Origin: Enterobacter sp. 10-1
GTDB taxonomy: Bacteria; Pseudomonadota; Gammaproteobacteria; Enterobacterales; Enterobacteriaceae
Direction of reading: 5' to 3'
Assembly (NCBI GenBank): GCA_002270295.1
Contig: NISF01000003.1
Coordinates: forward strand, 731,692-795,691
DNA: 64,000 bases
The notes beneath the pieces were generated by a model, which ran no database searches, was not told where the DNA came from, and saw only the letters and a list, made by a program, of their open reading frames with translations. The position numbers were made by a program, and so were the translations under genes. Positions 9,873 through 18,989 of this stretch are shown here, in pieces. Each line of letters opens with the position of its first letter. Positions within the stretch are counted from its first letter, which is position 1.

Positions 9873-10960
9873 CTCCAGCTTCGACACCCCGCCGCCGCGC
9901 GATTGTCTGTGGTACCAGCTTTGGCCGCTTTTATCTGCGCGCGCTGGCCAACAATCCGACGATTGAACTGGTCGGGATTCTTTCCAGCGGCTCTGCCGCG
10001 TCCGCGGGCTACGCGCGTGAGCTGAATATCGCTCACTACACCTCGGCGGCAAGTCTGCCGGCCGATATAGACCTTGCCTGCGTGGTGGTGAGGGCGGCCG
10101 TCTCCGGCGGCAAGGGCGCGGAAATCGCCGGCCAGCTGTTAACGCGGGGCATTCATGTATTGCAGGAGCATCCGCTTCATCCTGACGAGCTGGCCGATTG
10201 CCTGCGCACGGCGCACCAGCATCGCGTCCGTTTTGGCATCAATGCCTTCTACCCCTTTGTTGCCCCCATCCGTCGCTTTCTTGAGGCGGCCGAGATTCTG
10301 CGTCAGCGCCAGCCGGTGCAATACATTGAAGGCGTGTGCGGCGCGCAGGTTCTCTACCCGCTGCTGGATGTGATTGCGCGCGCGCTGGGAAAACTGCGCC
10401 CGGCGCAGCTGGAGCTGATGCAGCCCCGCCAGGTGGGACCTTATACCTGCCTGCACGGCAGTATCGGCGGCGTACCGCTGACGCTGCGTGTTCAGAACCA
10501 AATCCATCCGGCAGACGCCGACAACCACGCGCTGTTGCTGCACCGCCTGACCATCACCGCCGAAAGCGGCGTACTGGCACTCGCGGATACCCACGGCCCG
10601 GCGATCTGGAGCCCCAGATTACATACCCACCGTGATGAAACCCATCGCCTGGTGCTGGAGGGCGAGGGGACAGAACGTTTATCGGCAGCCAGCAGCACCC
10701 TTTTGCCTGGCAGCGAAGCCGTCAGCTTCAGCGAGATTTTCGAACAGCTGTGGCCGCAGGCCATTAATGGCGCGGTGGCGGATTTTCAGCGCTCCATCGA
10801 CGCCCCTGCGCTGGCGCAGCAGCAGGTGCAATGGGCGCTGGGCGTGACCGGATTCTGGCATCGGGTGTCATCGGTGCTGGGGCCGCCAGAACTGATTTAT
10901 CCCGACACGCCGGCCATCCTGCCGCTTATTGATCGGTTAACTGAGGAGACCCCGCGATGA
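9869..10960 (+). CDS. Thiazolinyl imide reductase (Irp3/YbtU/PchG family)
   Basis: 363-aa Gfo/Idh-like NADPH-dependent reductase. The N-terminus (IVCGTSFGRFYLRAL) is the diagnostic nucleotide-binding motif of thiazolinyl imide reductases, and VLQEHPLHPDEL and FGINAFYPFVAP fit the family. It would reduce one thiazoline to thiazolidine on the synthetase-bound chain, which allows N-methylation by the embedded MT domain of the terminal synthetase. Start overlaps the preceding gene by 4 nt and the stop overlaps the thioesterase by 4 nt, so it is part of one tight operon. Length is normal for the family. Confidence 0.88.
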   Translation: MTPASTPRRRAIVCGTSFGRFYLRALANNPTIELVGILSSGSAASAGYARELNIAHYTSAASLPADIDLACVVVRAAVSGGKGAEIAGQLLTRGIHVLQEHPLHPDELADCLRTAHQHRVRFGINAFYPFVAPIRRFLEAAEILRQRQPVQYIEGVCGAQVLYPLLDVIARALGKLRPAQLELMQPRQVGPYTCLHGSIGGVPLTLRVQNQIHPADADNHALLLHRLTITAESGVLALADTHGPAIWSPRLHTHRDETHRLVLEGEGTERLSAASSTLLPGSEAVSFSEIFEQLWPQAINGAVADFQRSIDAPALAQQQVQWALGVTGFWHRVSSVLGPPELIYPDTPAILPLIDRLTEETPR

Positions 10961-11721
10961 GTCAGCATTTTTTACGCTTTTACCAGCCCGCACCCGCTGC
11001 GCCGCTGTTGCTGGTTTGCTTACCCCATGCCGGCGGGGCGGCCAGTACGTTTCGCCCGTGGCCTTACTTGTTCGATGCGTCTGAGGCGGAGCTGGCAGTG
11101 GTGCAGTATCCGGGACGCGAGGACCGCTTCGCTGAGCCCTTCATCGACAATATGCCCGAGCTGCTGACCGCCTTGCAGGAGGAGCTGTTGCCGCATCTGG
11201 CGGGACGCCGTTTTGCCCTGCTCGGACACAGTATGGGCGGTGCCATCGCCCATGAGCTGGCGCAGTCGCTGGCCGCCCACGGCCGGCATCCAGAACTGCT
11301 GATCGTCTCAGGCCGCCAGCCGCCGGATTTTCATCCGCTGGATAGCGGCATTCATCTGGGTAGCGATCGGCAAATTATCGAGGAACTGCTGCGCCTCAGC
11401 GACGATAACCAGACGCTGCGCGAACAACCAGAGCTGGCGGAGCTGCTGCTGCCGGCGATCCGCAATGATTACCGACTGATTGAGAATTACCGCCCGCAGC
11501 CTGCGCGTTTGCTCACCTGCCCGATAGTGGTGTTGAGCGGCGAAGGCGACGGTGAACTGCCTCTGTCGCAAGCCGAGGCCTGGGCGGCATACACCTCAGC
11601 TGAAAGTATTGTGCATCGTTTTCCTGGCGATCACTTTTTCATTGCCAGCCAGCGTGCCGCCGTGGTGGCTTGCGTGCGGCAGGCATTACGGCAGTTCTCA
11701 CCCTTGTTCAGTGAAGGATAA
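10957..11721 (+). CDS. Type II thioesterase (PchC/YbtT-like)
   Basis: 254-aa alpha/beta hydrolase. Visible features are LPHAGG near the N-terminus (oxyanion side), the nucleophile elbow GHSMGG, and the catalytic His in FPGDHFF near the C-terminus. Enzymes of this family remove wrongly loaded or stalled acyl groups from NRPS carrier domains, so this is an editing enzyme for the two synthetases upstream. It has a canonical Ser nucleophile, unlike the integrated thioesterase of the terminal NRPS. Overlaps the reductase gene by 4 nt; only 3 nt separate it from the methyltransferase. Confidence 0.88.
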   Translation: MSQHFLRFYQPAPAAPLLLVCLPHAGGAASTFRPWPYLFDASEAELAVVQYPGREDRFAEPFIDNMPELLTALQEELLPHLAGRRFALLGHSMGGAIAHELAQSLAAHGRHPELLIVSGRQPPDFHPLDSGIHLGSDRQIIEELLRLSDDNQTLREQPELAELLLPAIRNDYRLIENYRPQPARLLTCPIVVLSGEGDGELPLSQAEAWAAYTSAESIVHRFPGDHFFIASQRAAVVACVRQALRQFSPLFSEG

Positions 11722-11724
11722 TCT

Positions 11725-12429
11725 ATGGAAGACTTCTACTCGCCGGTCGCTGAGTTTTACGATCTGGTTGGTCGCGCGCACTCCGCGGGTGAAACCGCGC
11801 TGCGTGAGCGGCTGTCGGCATTCACCGATATTCACGACCCGGTGCTGGATATCGGCGCTGGCACCGGACGAACGGTGCAGGCGATAGCCGAAACCGTGCC
11901 GCTGGTGGATATTCTGGCGGTGGAGCCAGCCCCGGCCATGCGCGCGGTGCTGACCCATTGCGTGGCGCAAAGGCCGGAGCTGCGGCGGCGCGTCACGATT
12001 ATCCCGGACACGGTGGACAAGCTGCAGCTACCCGAGCGGCTGGGCGCGGTCGTGGCCTTCGGGGTGCTGGGACACCTGACGACGGAGGCGCGTCAGGCGC
12101 TGTGGTCAATATTGCTGCCGCGGCTCGCACCCGGCGCGCCGGTGTTCGTGGAGCTGCTGCCGGTCGAAAAACCGATGGTATTGCCGACGATGACGTTGGC
12201 CAGTGAAACGATCGGCCAGCGTCACTATCACGCGACCCTCGAGGGTGAGCCTGGACCCAACGACACCATGCTGCTGACTTCATGCTGGACGGTTAGCGGC
12301 GGACCCTGCGCCACGCAGGTGATCCGTAACCGGAGCGTCTGGCATACCTTTGGCCTGGACGATCTCGCCCGCGAAACCGGGCTGCATGCTGAACGTCTGA
12401 CTGCGCAGGCGGGGGTGCTGTATGTCTGA
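11725..12429 (+). CDS. Class I SAM-dependent methyltransferase, siderophore tailoring
   Basis: 234-aa free-standing methyltransferase with motif I VLDIGAGTGRT (about residues 34-44) and downstream FGVLGHL. It lies inside the biosynthetic operon (3 nt after the thioesterase, 8-nt overlap with the salicyl-AMP ligase), so it probably acts on the siderophore or an intermediate. Classical pyochelin and yersiniabactin clusters rely on methyltransferase domains embedded in the synthetases. A separate enzyme here suggests an extra O-, N- or C-methylation. Substrate unknown. Confidence 0.75.
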   Translation: MEDFYSPVAEFYDLVGRAHSAGETALRERLSAFTDIHDPVLDIGAGTGRTVQAIAETVPLVDILAVEPAPAMRAVLTHCVAQRPELRRRVTIIPDTVDKLQLPERLGAVVAFGVLGHLTTEARQALWSILLPRLAPGAPVFVELLPVEKPMVLPTMTLASETIGQRHYHATLEGEPGPNDTMLLTSCWTVSGGPCATQVIRNRSVWHTFGLDDLARETGLHAERLTAQAGVLYV

Positions 12430-14026
12430 ACCGATTGCCTCCCCCGATCGTCGTATCCTGCCGGAGGAGATGCGCTGGCCGGTGGCGTTGGCCGAGCGCT
12501 ATACGCAACGCGGCTACTGGCAGCCGGAAACGCTCGGTCAGTTGATTCTGCAATGGCGGCAGTATGGTGACCGAACCGCCCTGATCGAACCGGGCCGCAG
12601 CTGGAGTTATCACCAGTTAATCAACCAGGCATGTCGTTTCGCCGGTGAACTCAGGCGGCGAGGGATGCAAAGCGGGGAAACGGTCGTTATTCAGTTGCCC
12701 AACGGGGCCGATTTCGTGGTGGCCTTGTTCGCGGCGATCCTCAACGGGGCGGTGCCCGTGCTGATGTTGCCGGCTCACCGCCAGCGTGAAATCCTGCGCG
12801 TGGTGGAGCTGGCGCAGGCGCGCTGGTTCCTGAGTGACGCCGAACAGGCGGGAATTGAGGCGCAGAGCCTGCGCGCTAAGGCACCCGACTGTCATAGCCT
12901 GCTCTCAACGGCGGAGCAGCGTTTTGCCGCCAGCCAGGCTCCGGCGATAGAGGAATTGCCTCCCGGCGATGCGCCCCAGCATATTGCTTTGCTGCTGCTT
13001 TCCGGCGGTACAACCGGCTTACCCAAGCTGATCCCCCGCACCCATGCCGATTATCACTACAACTTCCGCGCCAGCGCCGCGCTTTGCCACGTCCAGCCGG
13101 ATGACCGTTACCTGGCCGTGCTTTCAATGGCGCATAACTTTCCCCTCGCCTGTCCGGGCATCCTCGGGATCTTTTCCCGCGGAGGCTGCGTGGTGGTCCC
13201 GGCCACCGTCGCCGCTGAGGACGCGTTTGACGCGATTCATCAGCACCGCGTGACGCTCACGGCGCTGGTCCCTTCGCTGGCAACGTTATGGCTGGAAGCG
13301 GCGGAGTGGGAACAACCCGACCTTAGCTCGCTGAGGCTGGTTCAGGTGGGGGGCGCGAGGCTGGGAGCCGATGCCGCCCGCCAGCTGCTGGCCCGGTGGG
13401 GATGCCAGCTGCAGCAGGTGTTTGGCATGGCGGAAGGGCTGCTGAACTACACGCGACTGGATGACTCACCTGAGCTGATTACCACCACGCAGGGCCGACC
13501 GCTATGCGACGATGATGAGATCCGGGTGGTTGACGAGCAGGGCCTGCCGGTGATTAGCGGACAGGCCGGGGAATTGCTGGTTCGCGGGCCTTACACCATC
13601 CGCGGCTACTATCGCGCGCCTGAACACAATCGTCGGGCGTTTGCCGCCGGGGGGTTCTACCGCAGCGGCGACCGGGTACGGCAGTTGCCAGGCGGCGAGC
13701 TGCTGGTGGAGGGGCGAACCCGCGACACGATCAACCGCCACGGGGAGTCGGTCGCCGCCGATGAAATCGAGGAGTGCCTGCGGGCGCATCCGCTGGTACG
13801 CGACGTGACGGTGCTGGCGGATGCGGTCGGAGAGCAGCAGGAAGCGATCCATGCGGTCGTCATCGCCCATTCCCCTCTCACGCTGGCCGAGATGCGGGCG
13901 TTTCTTGAACAGCAGCAGGTCGCGCCATTTAAATGGCCGGATCGGCTGACGCTGGTTGATGCTTTCCCGCTGACGCCGATTGGCAAAATCAATAAACAAG
14001 CGCTGGCAGCCCGGCTGGCGGTTTAA
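12422..14026 (+). CDS. Salicyl-AMP ligase (2,3-DHB/salicylate-AMP ligase; YbtE/PchD family)
   Basis: 534-aa stand-alone adenylation enzyme of the aryl acid-activating family. It carries the P-loop LLSGGTTGLPK (nt about 12994-13026), FGMAEGLLNYT and the C-terminal catalytic lysine motif TPIGKINKQAL. Such enzymes adenylate salicylate and transfer it to the aryl carrier domain of the first NRPS. Its partner, a salicylate synthase, lies immediately downstream, so starter supply and activation are both encoded here. The ATG at 12422 overlaps the methyltransferase end. Confidence 0.92.
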   Translation: MSEPIASPDRRILPEEMRWPVALAERYTQRGYWQPETLGQLILQWRQYGDRTALIEPGRSWSYHQLINQACRFAGELRRRGMQSGETVVIQLPNGADFVVALFAAILNGAVPVLMLPAHRQREILRVVELAQARWFLSDAEQAGIEAQSLRAKAPDCHSLLSTAEQRFAASQAPAIEELPPGDAPQHIALLLLSGGTTGLPKLIPRTHADYHYNFRASAALCHVQPDDRYLAVLSMAHNFPLACPGILGIFSRGGCVVVPATVAAEDAFDAIHQHRVTLTALVPSLATLWLEAAEWEQPDLSSLRLVQVGGARLGADAARQLLARWGCQLQQVFGMAEGLLNYTRLDDSPELITTTQGRPLCDDDEIRVVDEQGLPVISGQAGELLVRGPYTIRGYYRAPEHNRRAFAAGGFYRSGDRVRQLPGGELLVEGRTRDTINRHGESVAADEIEECLRAHPLVRDVTVLADAVGEQQEAIHAVVIAHSPLTLAEMRAFLEQQQVAPFKWPDRLTLVDAFPLTPIGKINKQALAARLAV

Positions 14027-14041
14027 CTTTCAGGAGTCAAC

Positions 14042-15367
14042 ATGACGGATACACGCACCGAACTTCGACTCAACCTGCCTGCAGATCGGACGCTGGCCGC
14101 GATTGTCAGCCTTATCCGGCAGAATCCGACGGAGGATTACTATGTCTATGAACGGCCACCATGCTGGTATGTGGGCCTGGGTAAACGGGCGAGTTTAACC
14201 CTTTCACCCGATGGCTCGCAGGCCATAACCGAGAGCGAAGAGGGCTGTCAGACAGCGCCCGTCACCTCATCGCTGGCGGATTACGCCCGTCAGTTCCGTG
14301 CGCAACATGCCAGCGCAGGGCAACGCGTCTTCGGTATGGCCGGATTTAATTACGCGGCCTACATTCGTGGGATCGCGTTTCCGGCCGGCGAGTGGCCACT
14401 GCTGTCTCTCCTGGTGCCGCGTGATGAACTGGTTTTTGACGCGGGGGAAGTGACGATCCTGGCGCAGAGTGCTGACCAATGCCAGCGCCTCGCCCGGCAA
14501 TTACAGGACATCTTACCGGCACCGGCTGGCGGCGCGCTGCTGGCCGATCTGACCGCGCAGGGCAAAGATTATCAGCACCAGGTGACACGCGCGCTTGAAG
14601 AGATCGCCGCCGGCGAATACACCAAGGTGATTGTGTCGCGCGCTCTGGCGCTTGCCGAGCGCATCGACATGCCCGCTACCCTCTGGCGCGGGAGAATGTC
14701 CAATACCCCGGCACGCAGTTTCCTGCTGCAGCAGGGGGCGTTTGCCGCGACCGGTTTTAGCCCGGAGATGGTGGTGACGGTGGAGCAGGATATCGTCACC
14801 AGCGAACCTCTGGCTGGCACCCGCGCGCTATCCGGTTCGGCGGGTGAAGATGCTTACAATCGGGCTGAGCTGCAAAGCGATAGCAAAGAGATTGTGGAAC
14901 ACGTTATCTCGGTCAAAGCGGCGATTGGGGAGCTGGAAACGCTGTGCGTGCGTGACTCCGTGGCGGTCACCGACCTGATGTCGGTACGCGAAAGGGGGAG
15001 TGTGCAACATCTGGGATCTCAGGTGTGCGGCAAACTGGCGTCGGGGCGCGATGCCTGGGACGCTTTTGATGTGCTGTTCCCGGCGATCACCGCATCCGGT
15101 ATTCCTAAGCTCCCGGCACTGGCTGCCATCCTTCGCCTGGAAGCGATGCCGCGTGAGCTTTACTCCGGCGCGATACTGATGCTGGAAGGCGATCGCTCGT
15201 TCGAGGCGGCACTGGTTCTGCGTAGCGCATTTCAGGATGCGCAGAGAAGCTGGATCCAGGCCGGGGCCGGGGTGATTGCTCAGTCGAACGCATTACGTGA
15301 GCTGACGGAGACCTGCGAAAAACTTTCCAGCGTGGCGCCTTACCTGGTGGTTTCGCAGGCGAAATGA
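14042..15367 (+). CDS. Salicylate synthase (Irp9/YbtS/MbtI type)
   Basis: 441-aa chorismate-using enzyme. It shows the chorismate-binding core: YTKVIVSRALAL, GFSPEMVV, EPLAGTRALSGSA, Mg-binding KEIVEHV, YSGAILMLEG and IQAGAGVIAQS. Proteins of this length and layout (Irp9 is about 434 aa) convert chorismate to isochorismate and then to salicylate in one active site. No separate isochorismate pyruvate lyase (PchB) is present, which favours the bifunctional Irp9 mode over PchA/PchB. ATG preceded by an AGGAG-like site. Last gene of the biosynthetic run; a GC-rich hairpin follows. Confidence 0.92.
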   Translation: MTDTRTELRLNLPADRTLAAIVSLIRQNPTEDYYVYERPPCWYVGLGKRASLTLSPDGSQAITESEEGCQTAPVTSSLADYARQFRAQHASAGQRVFGMAGFNYAAYIRGIAFPAGEWPLLSLLVPRDELVFDAGEVTILAQSADQCQRLARQLQDILPAPAGGALLADLTAQGKDYQHQVTRALEEIAAGEYTKVIVSRALALAERIDMPATLWRGRMSNTPARSFLLQQGAFAATGFSPEMVVTVEQDIVTSEPLAGTRALSGSAGEDAYNRAELQSDSKEIVEHVISVKAAIGELETLCVRDSVAVTDLMSVRERGSVQHLGSQVCGKLASGRDAWDAFDVLFPAITASGIPKLPALAAILRLEAMPRELYSGAILMLEGDRSFEAALVLRSAFQDAQRSWIQAGAGVIAQSNALRELTETCEKLSSVAPYLVVSQAK

Positions 15368-15435
15368 TGGATGACGCCTGACTCAACTGGCACGAGATCT
15401 ATTGGTATTTTCTGGTTAATTAACCTGTTGCGGAT

Positions 15436-15461
15436 GCGCCCTCTTCGGCTGAGGAGGGCGC
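15436..15461 (+). terminator. Hairpin after salicylate synthase
   Basis: Perfect 8-bp GC-rich stem GCGCCCTC/GAGGGCGC with a 10-nt loop, 69 nt after the synthase stop. No clear U tract follows, so it may be a weak terminator or an RNA end-protecting hairpin. Confidence 0.5.
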
Positions 15462-15527
15462 GGCTATCATAGCGTCTGACCGGTTTGTTTGTTGTATGGG
15501 GAGAGTGTCAGGAAAGCGTCATCAATT

Positions 15528-15546
15528 GATAATGATTATTATTTAC
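15528..15546 (+). promoter_or_regulatory. Fur-box-like site upstream of the AraC regulator
   Basis: GATAATGATTATTATTTAC closely resembles the enterobacterial Fur consensus built from GATAAT repeats. It lies about 100 bp before the AraC-type regulator in an AT-rich promoter stretch, as expected for iron repression of a YbtA/PchR-type gene. A small hairpin (CTGGCG/CGCCAG, 15603-15618) lies in the leader between site and start codon. Confidence 0.65.
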
Positions 15547-15645
15547 ATATTTATAAACCCCAGTATGATGATTCCCTGAGTTTCGTTTCGGGAACTAAGC
15601 ACCTGGCGAGTTCGCCAGCCGGGTACTTACAAAAGAGGGTTTTTT

Positions 15646-16599
15646 ATGCAATCCACTCACCAGTTACATTCTCTGCAGCAGTTAACCGATATGGCGCACA
15701 AATGGGGCTACGACTACGAGCTGGCAAATACCAACTGCTCGGTTCGTCAGTCTGGCGAGTTTGAAGGGACAATCAAAACGGTCACGCTGCCCTACGGCGT
15801 CAACCTCTGTCTCAATGAGCTGACCGCCAACGGTGACGACCATCGCAGCGGCACGCTTCACCATTGTTTGACTATTTTACTGACGCTCGGCGGCGATGAA
15901 CCCAACTATCATCTTGATGACGGCAGTCCGTTGCCGGCGGAAAGGGGCATGGCGAAGGTGATTGCCACCAAAGATCGTATGCGCCTGTGGTGCCGCAATC
16001 CACGTGGACATCATTGCCGCAGCCTGGTGATTCAGGCGGCGCCGGATCGTATCAGCGATAAAGAGCTGGCGGATCAGGTCGAACGTATTTTGCAACGTAA
16101 CCATGTCTTCAGCTTAATCATCCCGCAGTACACCATCGATCGGGCCAATGAGCTGTTTGGCTTTTGCGATAACTGCGTGATTGGTCGGCTACAGACCCAT
16201 AGCTGCGTACTGGATCTGATGGCCCAGGTGCTGCGCGCGGCGAATCCGGATTTACCTCAGGTGGGGGTGATGGCGCCGCATCGCGATGTGACGCGGATGC
16301 TGAAAGTGCGGGATAAGCTGGTCACGGAACTGGACTGCAACCATTGCCTGTGTGACCTGGCGCGTGATGTTGGCATCAGCGTCAGCGCCCTGAAAAGTAA
16401 GTTCCAGGCGGTCATGGGGCAGTCGGTTTTCGCCTTCCTGCGCGACCAGCGCCTGACCCGTGCCCGCCAGGGATTAGAGTCAGAAGGGTGGACGGTAAAG
16501 CAGGCCGCCTACTATGTTGGTTATCAGCATCCCAGTAACTTTTCAACGGCCTATCGGCGCAAATTTGGTATGCCCCCGCGCGACTCTCTCAGCCTCTGA
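15646..16599 (+). CDS. AraC-family regulator of siderophore genes (YbtA/PchR-like)
   Basis: 317-aa AraC/XylS-type activator. The C-terminal ~100 residues hold the two helix-turn-helix motifs (LCDLARDVGISVSALKSKFQ and VKQAAYYVGYQHPSNFSTAY) with the family ending RRKFGMPPRD. The N-terminal part is the sensor region, as in YbtA and PchR, which activate siderophore and receptor genes when the ferri-siderophore is present. Length is almost the same as YbtA (about 319 aa). ATG at 15646 is preceded by GAGGG 7 nt upstream. A Fur-like box lies upstream and the TonB receptor gene downstream in the same direction. Confidence 0.88.
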   Translation: MQSTHQLHSLQQLTDMAHKWGYDYELANTNCSVRQSGEFEGTIKTVTLPYGVNLCLNELTANGDDHRSGTLHHCLTILLTLGGDEPNYHLDDGSPLPAERGMAKVIATKDRMRLWCRNPRGHHCRSLVIQAAPDRISDKELADQVERILQRNHVFSLIIPQYTIDRANELFGFCDNCVIGRLQTHSCVLDLMAQVLRAANPDLPQVGVMAPHRDVTRMLKVRDKLVTELDCNHCLCDLARDVGISVSALKSKFQAVMGQSVFAFLRDQRLTRARQGLESEGWTVKQAAYYVGYQHPSNFSTAYRRKFGMPPRDSLSL

Positions 16600-16731
16600 C
16601 TGGCTGAAAACATAACTCATTTGGCTTTGCTCATAGCTGAGTTAACTAGGGTGTCGTATGACCACCCCCATATAATTGTGACAGATATAAAACGATTTTT
16701 TTGTTTCTGTTTCAGCACCATGGGGATGGTC
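16600..16731 (+). promoter_or_regulatory. Receptor promoter region with repeat motifs, possible AraC operator
   Basis: Between regulator and receptor. AACTCA (16614-16619) and TGAGTT (16638-16643) form an inverted repeat, and CTCAT occurs as a direct repeat at 16616 and 16630. Such paired motifs could be the site of the adjacent AraC protein, or simply the end hairpin of its gene. Assignment is inference. Confidence 0.3.
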
Positions 16732-18930
16732 ATGCGCACCAGTTCACACCAGCTTCGCTTAAAACAAAATCTACCTGCCACCATTAAACCGCTCTGCCTG
16801 CTGTGCGGTCTGGCGATTTCAGCCCCGGCTTTTACCGCGGAACAAACCACCGATAGCAAAAAAGAAGAAACCCTGGTGGTGACAGCCCGTAAGGTGAAAG
16901 AGGATCCGTTGAAAGTCCCGGTCAGCATGACCTTGTTCGATCGCCAGACGCTGGGCGATCGCCGCATTGATGATGTGGAGCACTTAATCCGTGACGTGCC
17001 AAACATCAGCTTCAGCTCGCTGGGGGATATGCGCTCAACCTATATGTCGATCCGTGGGGTCGGGCCGATGGCCCAGCCGCTCGGCTTTGATGATACGTCG
17101 GTCGTGACCTATATCGATGGCGTGCCGCAACCGGCCTTCGGTTCGGATCTGCGTTTCCTGGATGTTGAACGGATTGAAGTCTTGCGCGGCCCGCAGGGCA
17201 CGGTGTTTGGACGCAATGCGCAGGCGGGGGCGATTAACATCACCACGCGCCAGCCTGGCGATACCTTTGAAGGCACATTGCGTGCGGAAGCGGGCCTGAA
17301 CAGCGAATCCGAGAACGTGGGCCAGCTGACGGTTTCCGGGCCACTGATTGAGGACCGCCTGGGCGGGCGCTTCTCCGCCGCCTATTCCAACCTGGGCGCC
17401 GATGTGGATAACAATGCGCCGGGTGGCAAGCTGGGCAAGGTGGAAACCGGGGTGTTCCGTGGTTCGCTGGTCTTCACCCCCGACGACCGTACCCGCTTCG
17501 TGCTGACCGGCAACTACGAGCGGGACAACAACACGCCGTCAAACTTCATTCTCAAAAATGGCCCGAACTTCCCCACGGTAGAGCTGACTCCTAAAGGCTG
17601 GGTCGATCGCGAGATTTCCGGTCTGTCATTAACCGCCAGCCGTCAGCTTGATCGGATGCAGTTCACCTCCGTATCCGCGGTGAACCATTACGATTTTAAA
17701 AACCTGACCAATAACTCCGAGGCGCTGACGTATAGCAAAGTGTTCGGTATGCCGACGTCGGCGTTTATTCCAGCCACCGACTGGAGTACTTATGACGAAA
17801 GCCAGAACAGCCTGTACCAGGAGCTGCGCCTGAGTAGCCTCGATGACGCGGATATTGTCTGGGTCGGCGGCATCAACTATCTGCATGACAGCTACAAGCT
17901 GACCACCAAATATGATTCCGCGTTCTTCGCTTCCACCAACGGTACGCGTAACGGGGATTACACCACCAACAGCTATGCCGCTTTTGGCGAGGTGACGGTA
18001 CCGCTGTTTGGCTCCGAGAAACTGAAAGGGACGTTAGGCGGTCGCTACACCCACGACCGTAAAAGCTATGAATCGCTGTATCGTTCCAACGGTTTCCCCG
18101 GGACGGTGGCCTCCTTCAATCAAAGCGGGGTGCTGAATTACGACATGGTGACAGGCCGCGCGGCGCTGAGTTATGACCTGACCGATGACTCGACGATCTA
18201 TACCAGCGTCGCACGCGGCGCGAAAAGCGGCGGTTTCCCTAATTTTACCAACAACGCACCCAGCGGCTTGAAGGATGAGCCTTATAAGGATTCCTCTTCC
18301 TGGAGCTACGAGATCGGCAGCAAAAACCGTTTCCTGGACGGGCGTGCCGAACTGAACGCCTCGTTGTTCTATAACATCGTAAAAGATGAAAACCTGTTCG
18401 CGCTGGATTCCGCGTCATTCACCTTTGTGCCGAAGCCGATGGATACCCGTAACTATGGCGTGGAGCTGGAAGGCTCGCTGCAGCTGGCTGAGCACTGGAA
18501 GGTCAGCGGCGGGGCGGGTTACACCCATACGGAACTACGTAATGTTTCGGATGATGTCGCGGCCTCATCCGGCGCACGCGATGGCAACCGGGTACCGGCG
18601 GTACCGAAATTCAACACCAACCTGACGCTGCAATACTATGATTCTGCCGCCTGGCTGGGGCTGCCGGAAGCCAATATCTTCGCCCTGGCGCAGCATCAGT
18701 ATGTCGGCAGTCGTGAAGCGGATGTCGGCGGCCACTTCAAGCTTGATGCCTACCAACTCTACAACGCCAAAGTGGGTCTGGAATTCTCCTCCTTTGATGT
18801 CTATGTCTTTGGTCAAAACCTGACGGATGAACGTCCGCAGTACATTGGTCTGTACTACGGCCCGGGCAGCGAGGCGGTCACCGTTGGACATGGACGTGTG
18901 TTGGGCGTCGGCACGCAAATAAAATTCTGA
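16732..18930 (+). CDS. TonB-dependent siderophore receptor (FyuA/FptA role)
   Basis: About 732-aa outer-membrane receptor. It has a signal peptide (LCLLCGLAISAPAFTA), a TonB-box region (EETLVVTARK), a plug domain (DVPNISF, MSIRGVG, VEVLRGPQGTVFGRNAQAGAINITT-type segment near residues 140-165) and a long beta-barrel ending in aromatic Phe (VGTQIKF). It would import the ferric form of the siderophore made by this cluster. The open frame extends upstream to a TTG, but ATG 16732 has a GGGGA site and places the signal peptide correctly; ATG 16726 and 16720 are alternatives. Sits between the AraC regulator and a periplasmic binding protein gene. Confidence 0.9.
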   Translation: MRTSSHQLRLKQNLPATIKPLCLLCGLAISAPAFTAEQTTDSKKEETLVVTARKVKEDPLKVPVSMTLFDRQTLGDRRIDDVEHLIRDVPNISFSSLGDMRSTYMSIRGVGPMAQPLGFDDTSVVTYIDGVPQPAFGSDLRFLDVERIEVLRGPQGTVFGRNAQAGAINITTRQPGDTFEGTLRAEAGLNSESENVGQLTVSGPLIEDRLGGRFSAAYSNLGADVDNNAPGGKLGKVETGVFRGSLVFTPDDRTRFVLTGNYERDNNTPSNFILKNGPNFPTVELTPKGWVDREISGLSLTASRQLDRMQFTSVSAVNHYDFKNLTNNSEALTYSKVFGMPTSAFIPATDWSTYDESQNSLYQELRLSSLDDADIVWVGGINYLHDSYKLTTKYDSAFFASTNGTRNGDYTTNSYAAFGEVTVPLFGSEKLKGTLGGRYTHDRKSYESLYRSNGFPGTVASFNQSGVLNYDMVTGRAALSYDLTDDSTIYTSVARGAKSGGFPNFTNNAPSGLKDEPYKDSSSWSYEIGSKNRFLDGRAELNASLFYNIVKDENLFALDSASFTFVPKPMDTRNYGVELEGSLQLAEHWKVSGGAGYTHTELRNVSDDVAASSGARDGNRVPAVPKFNTNLTLQYYDSAAWLGLPEANIFALAQHQYVGSREADVGGHFKLDAYQLYNAKVGLEFSSFDVYVFGQNLTDERPQYIGLYYGPGSEAVTVGHGRVLGVGTQIKF

Positions 18931-18940
18931 TTACGCGCTG

Positions 18941-18962
18941 CGCCCGGATTGGTATCCGGGCG
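18941..18962 (+). terminator. Hairpin after the TonB receptor gene
   Basis: Perfect 9-bp stem CGCCCGGAT/ATCCGGGCG with a 4-nt loop, 11 nt after the receptor stop. The following tract is only moderately T-rich (TCATTCAGTTTT). Probably terminates or attenuates transcription before the importer genes. Confidence 0.6.
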
Positions 18963-18989
18963 CGTCATTCAGTTTTCCCGGATGCAAAT

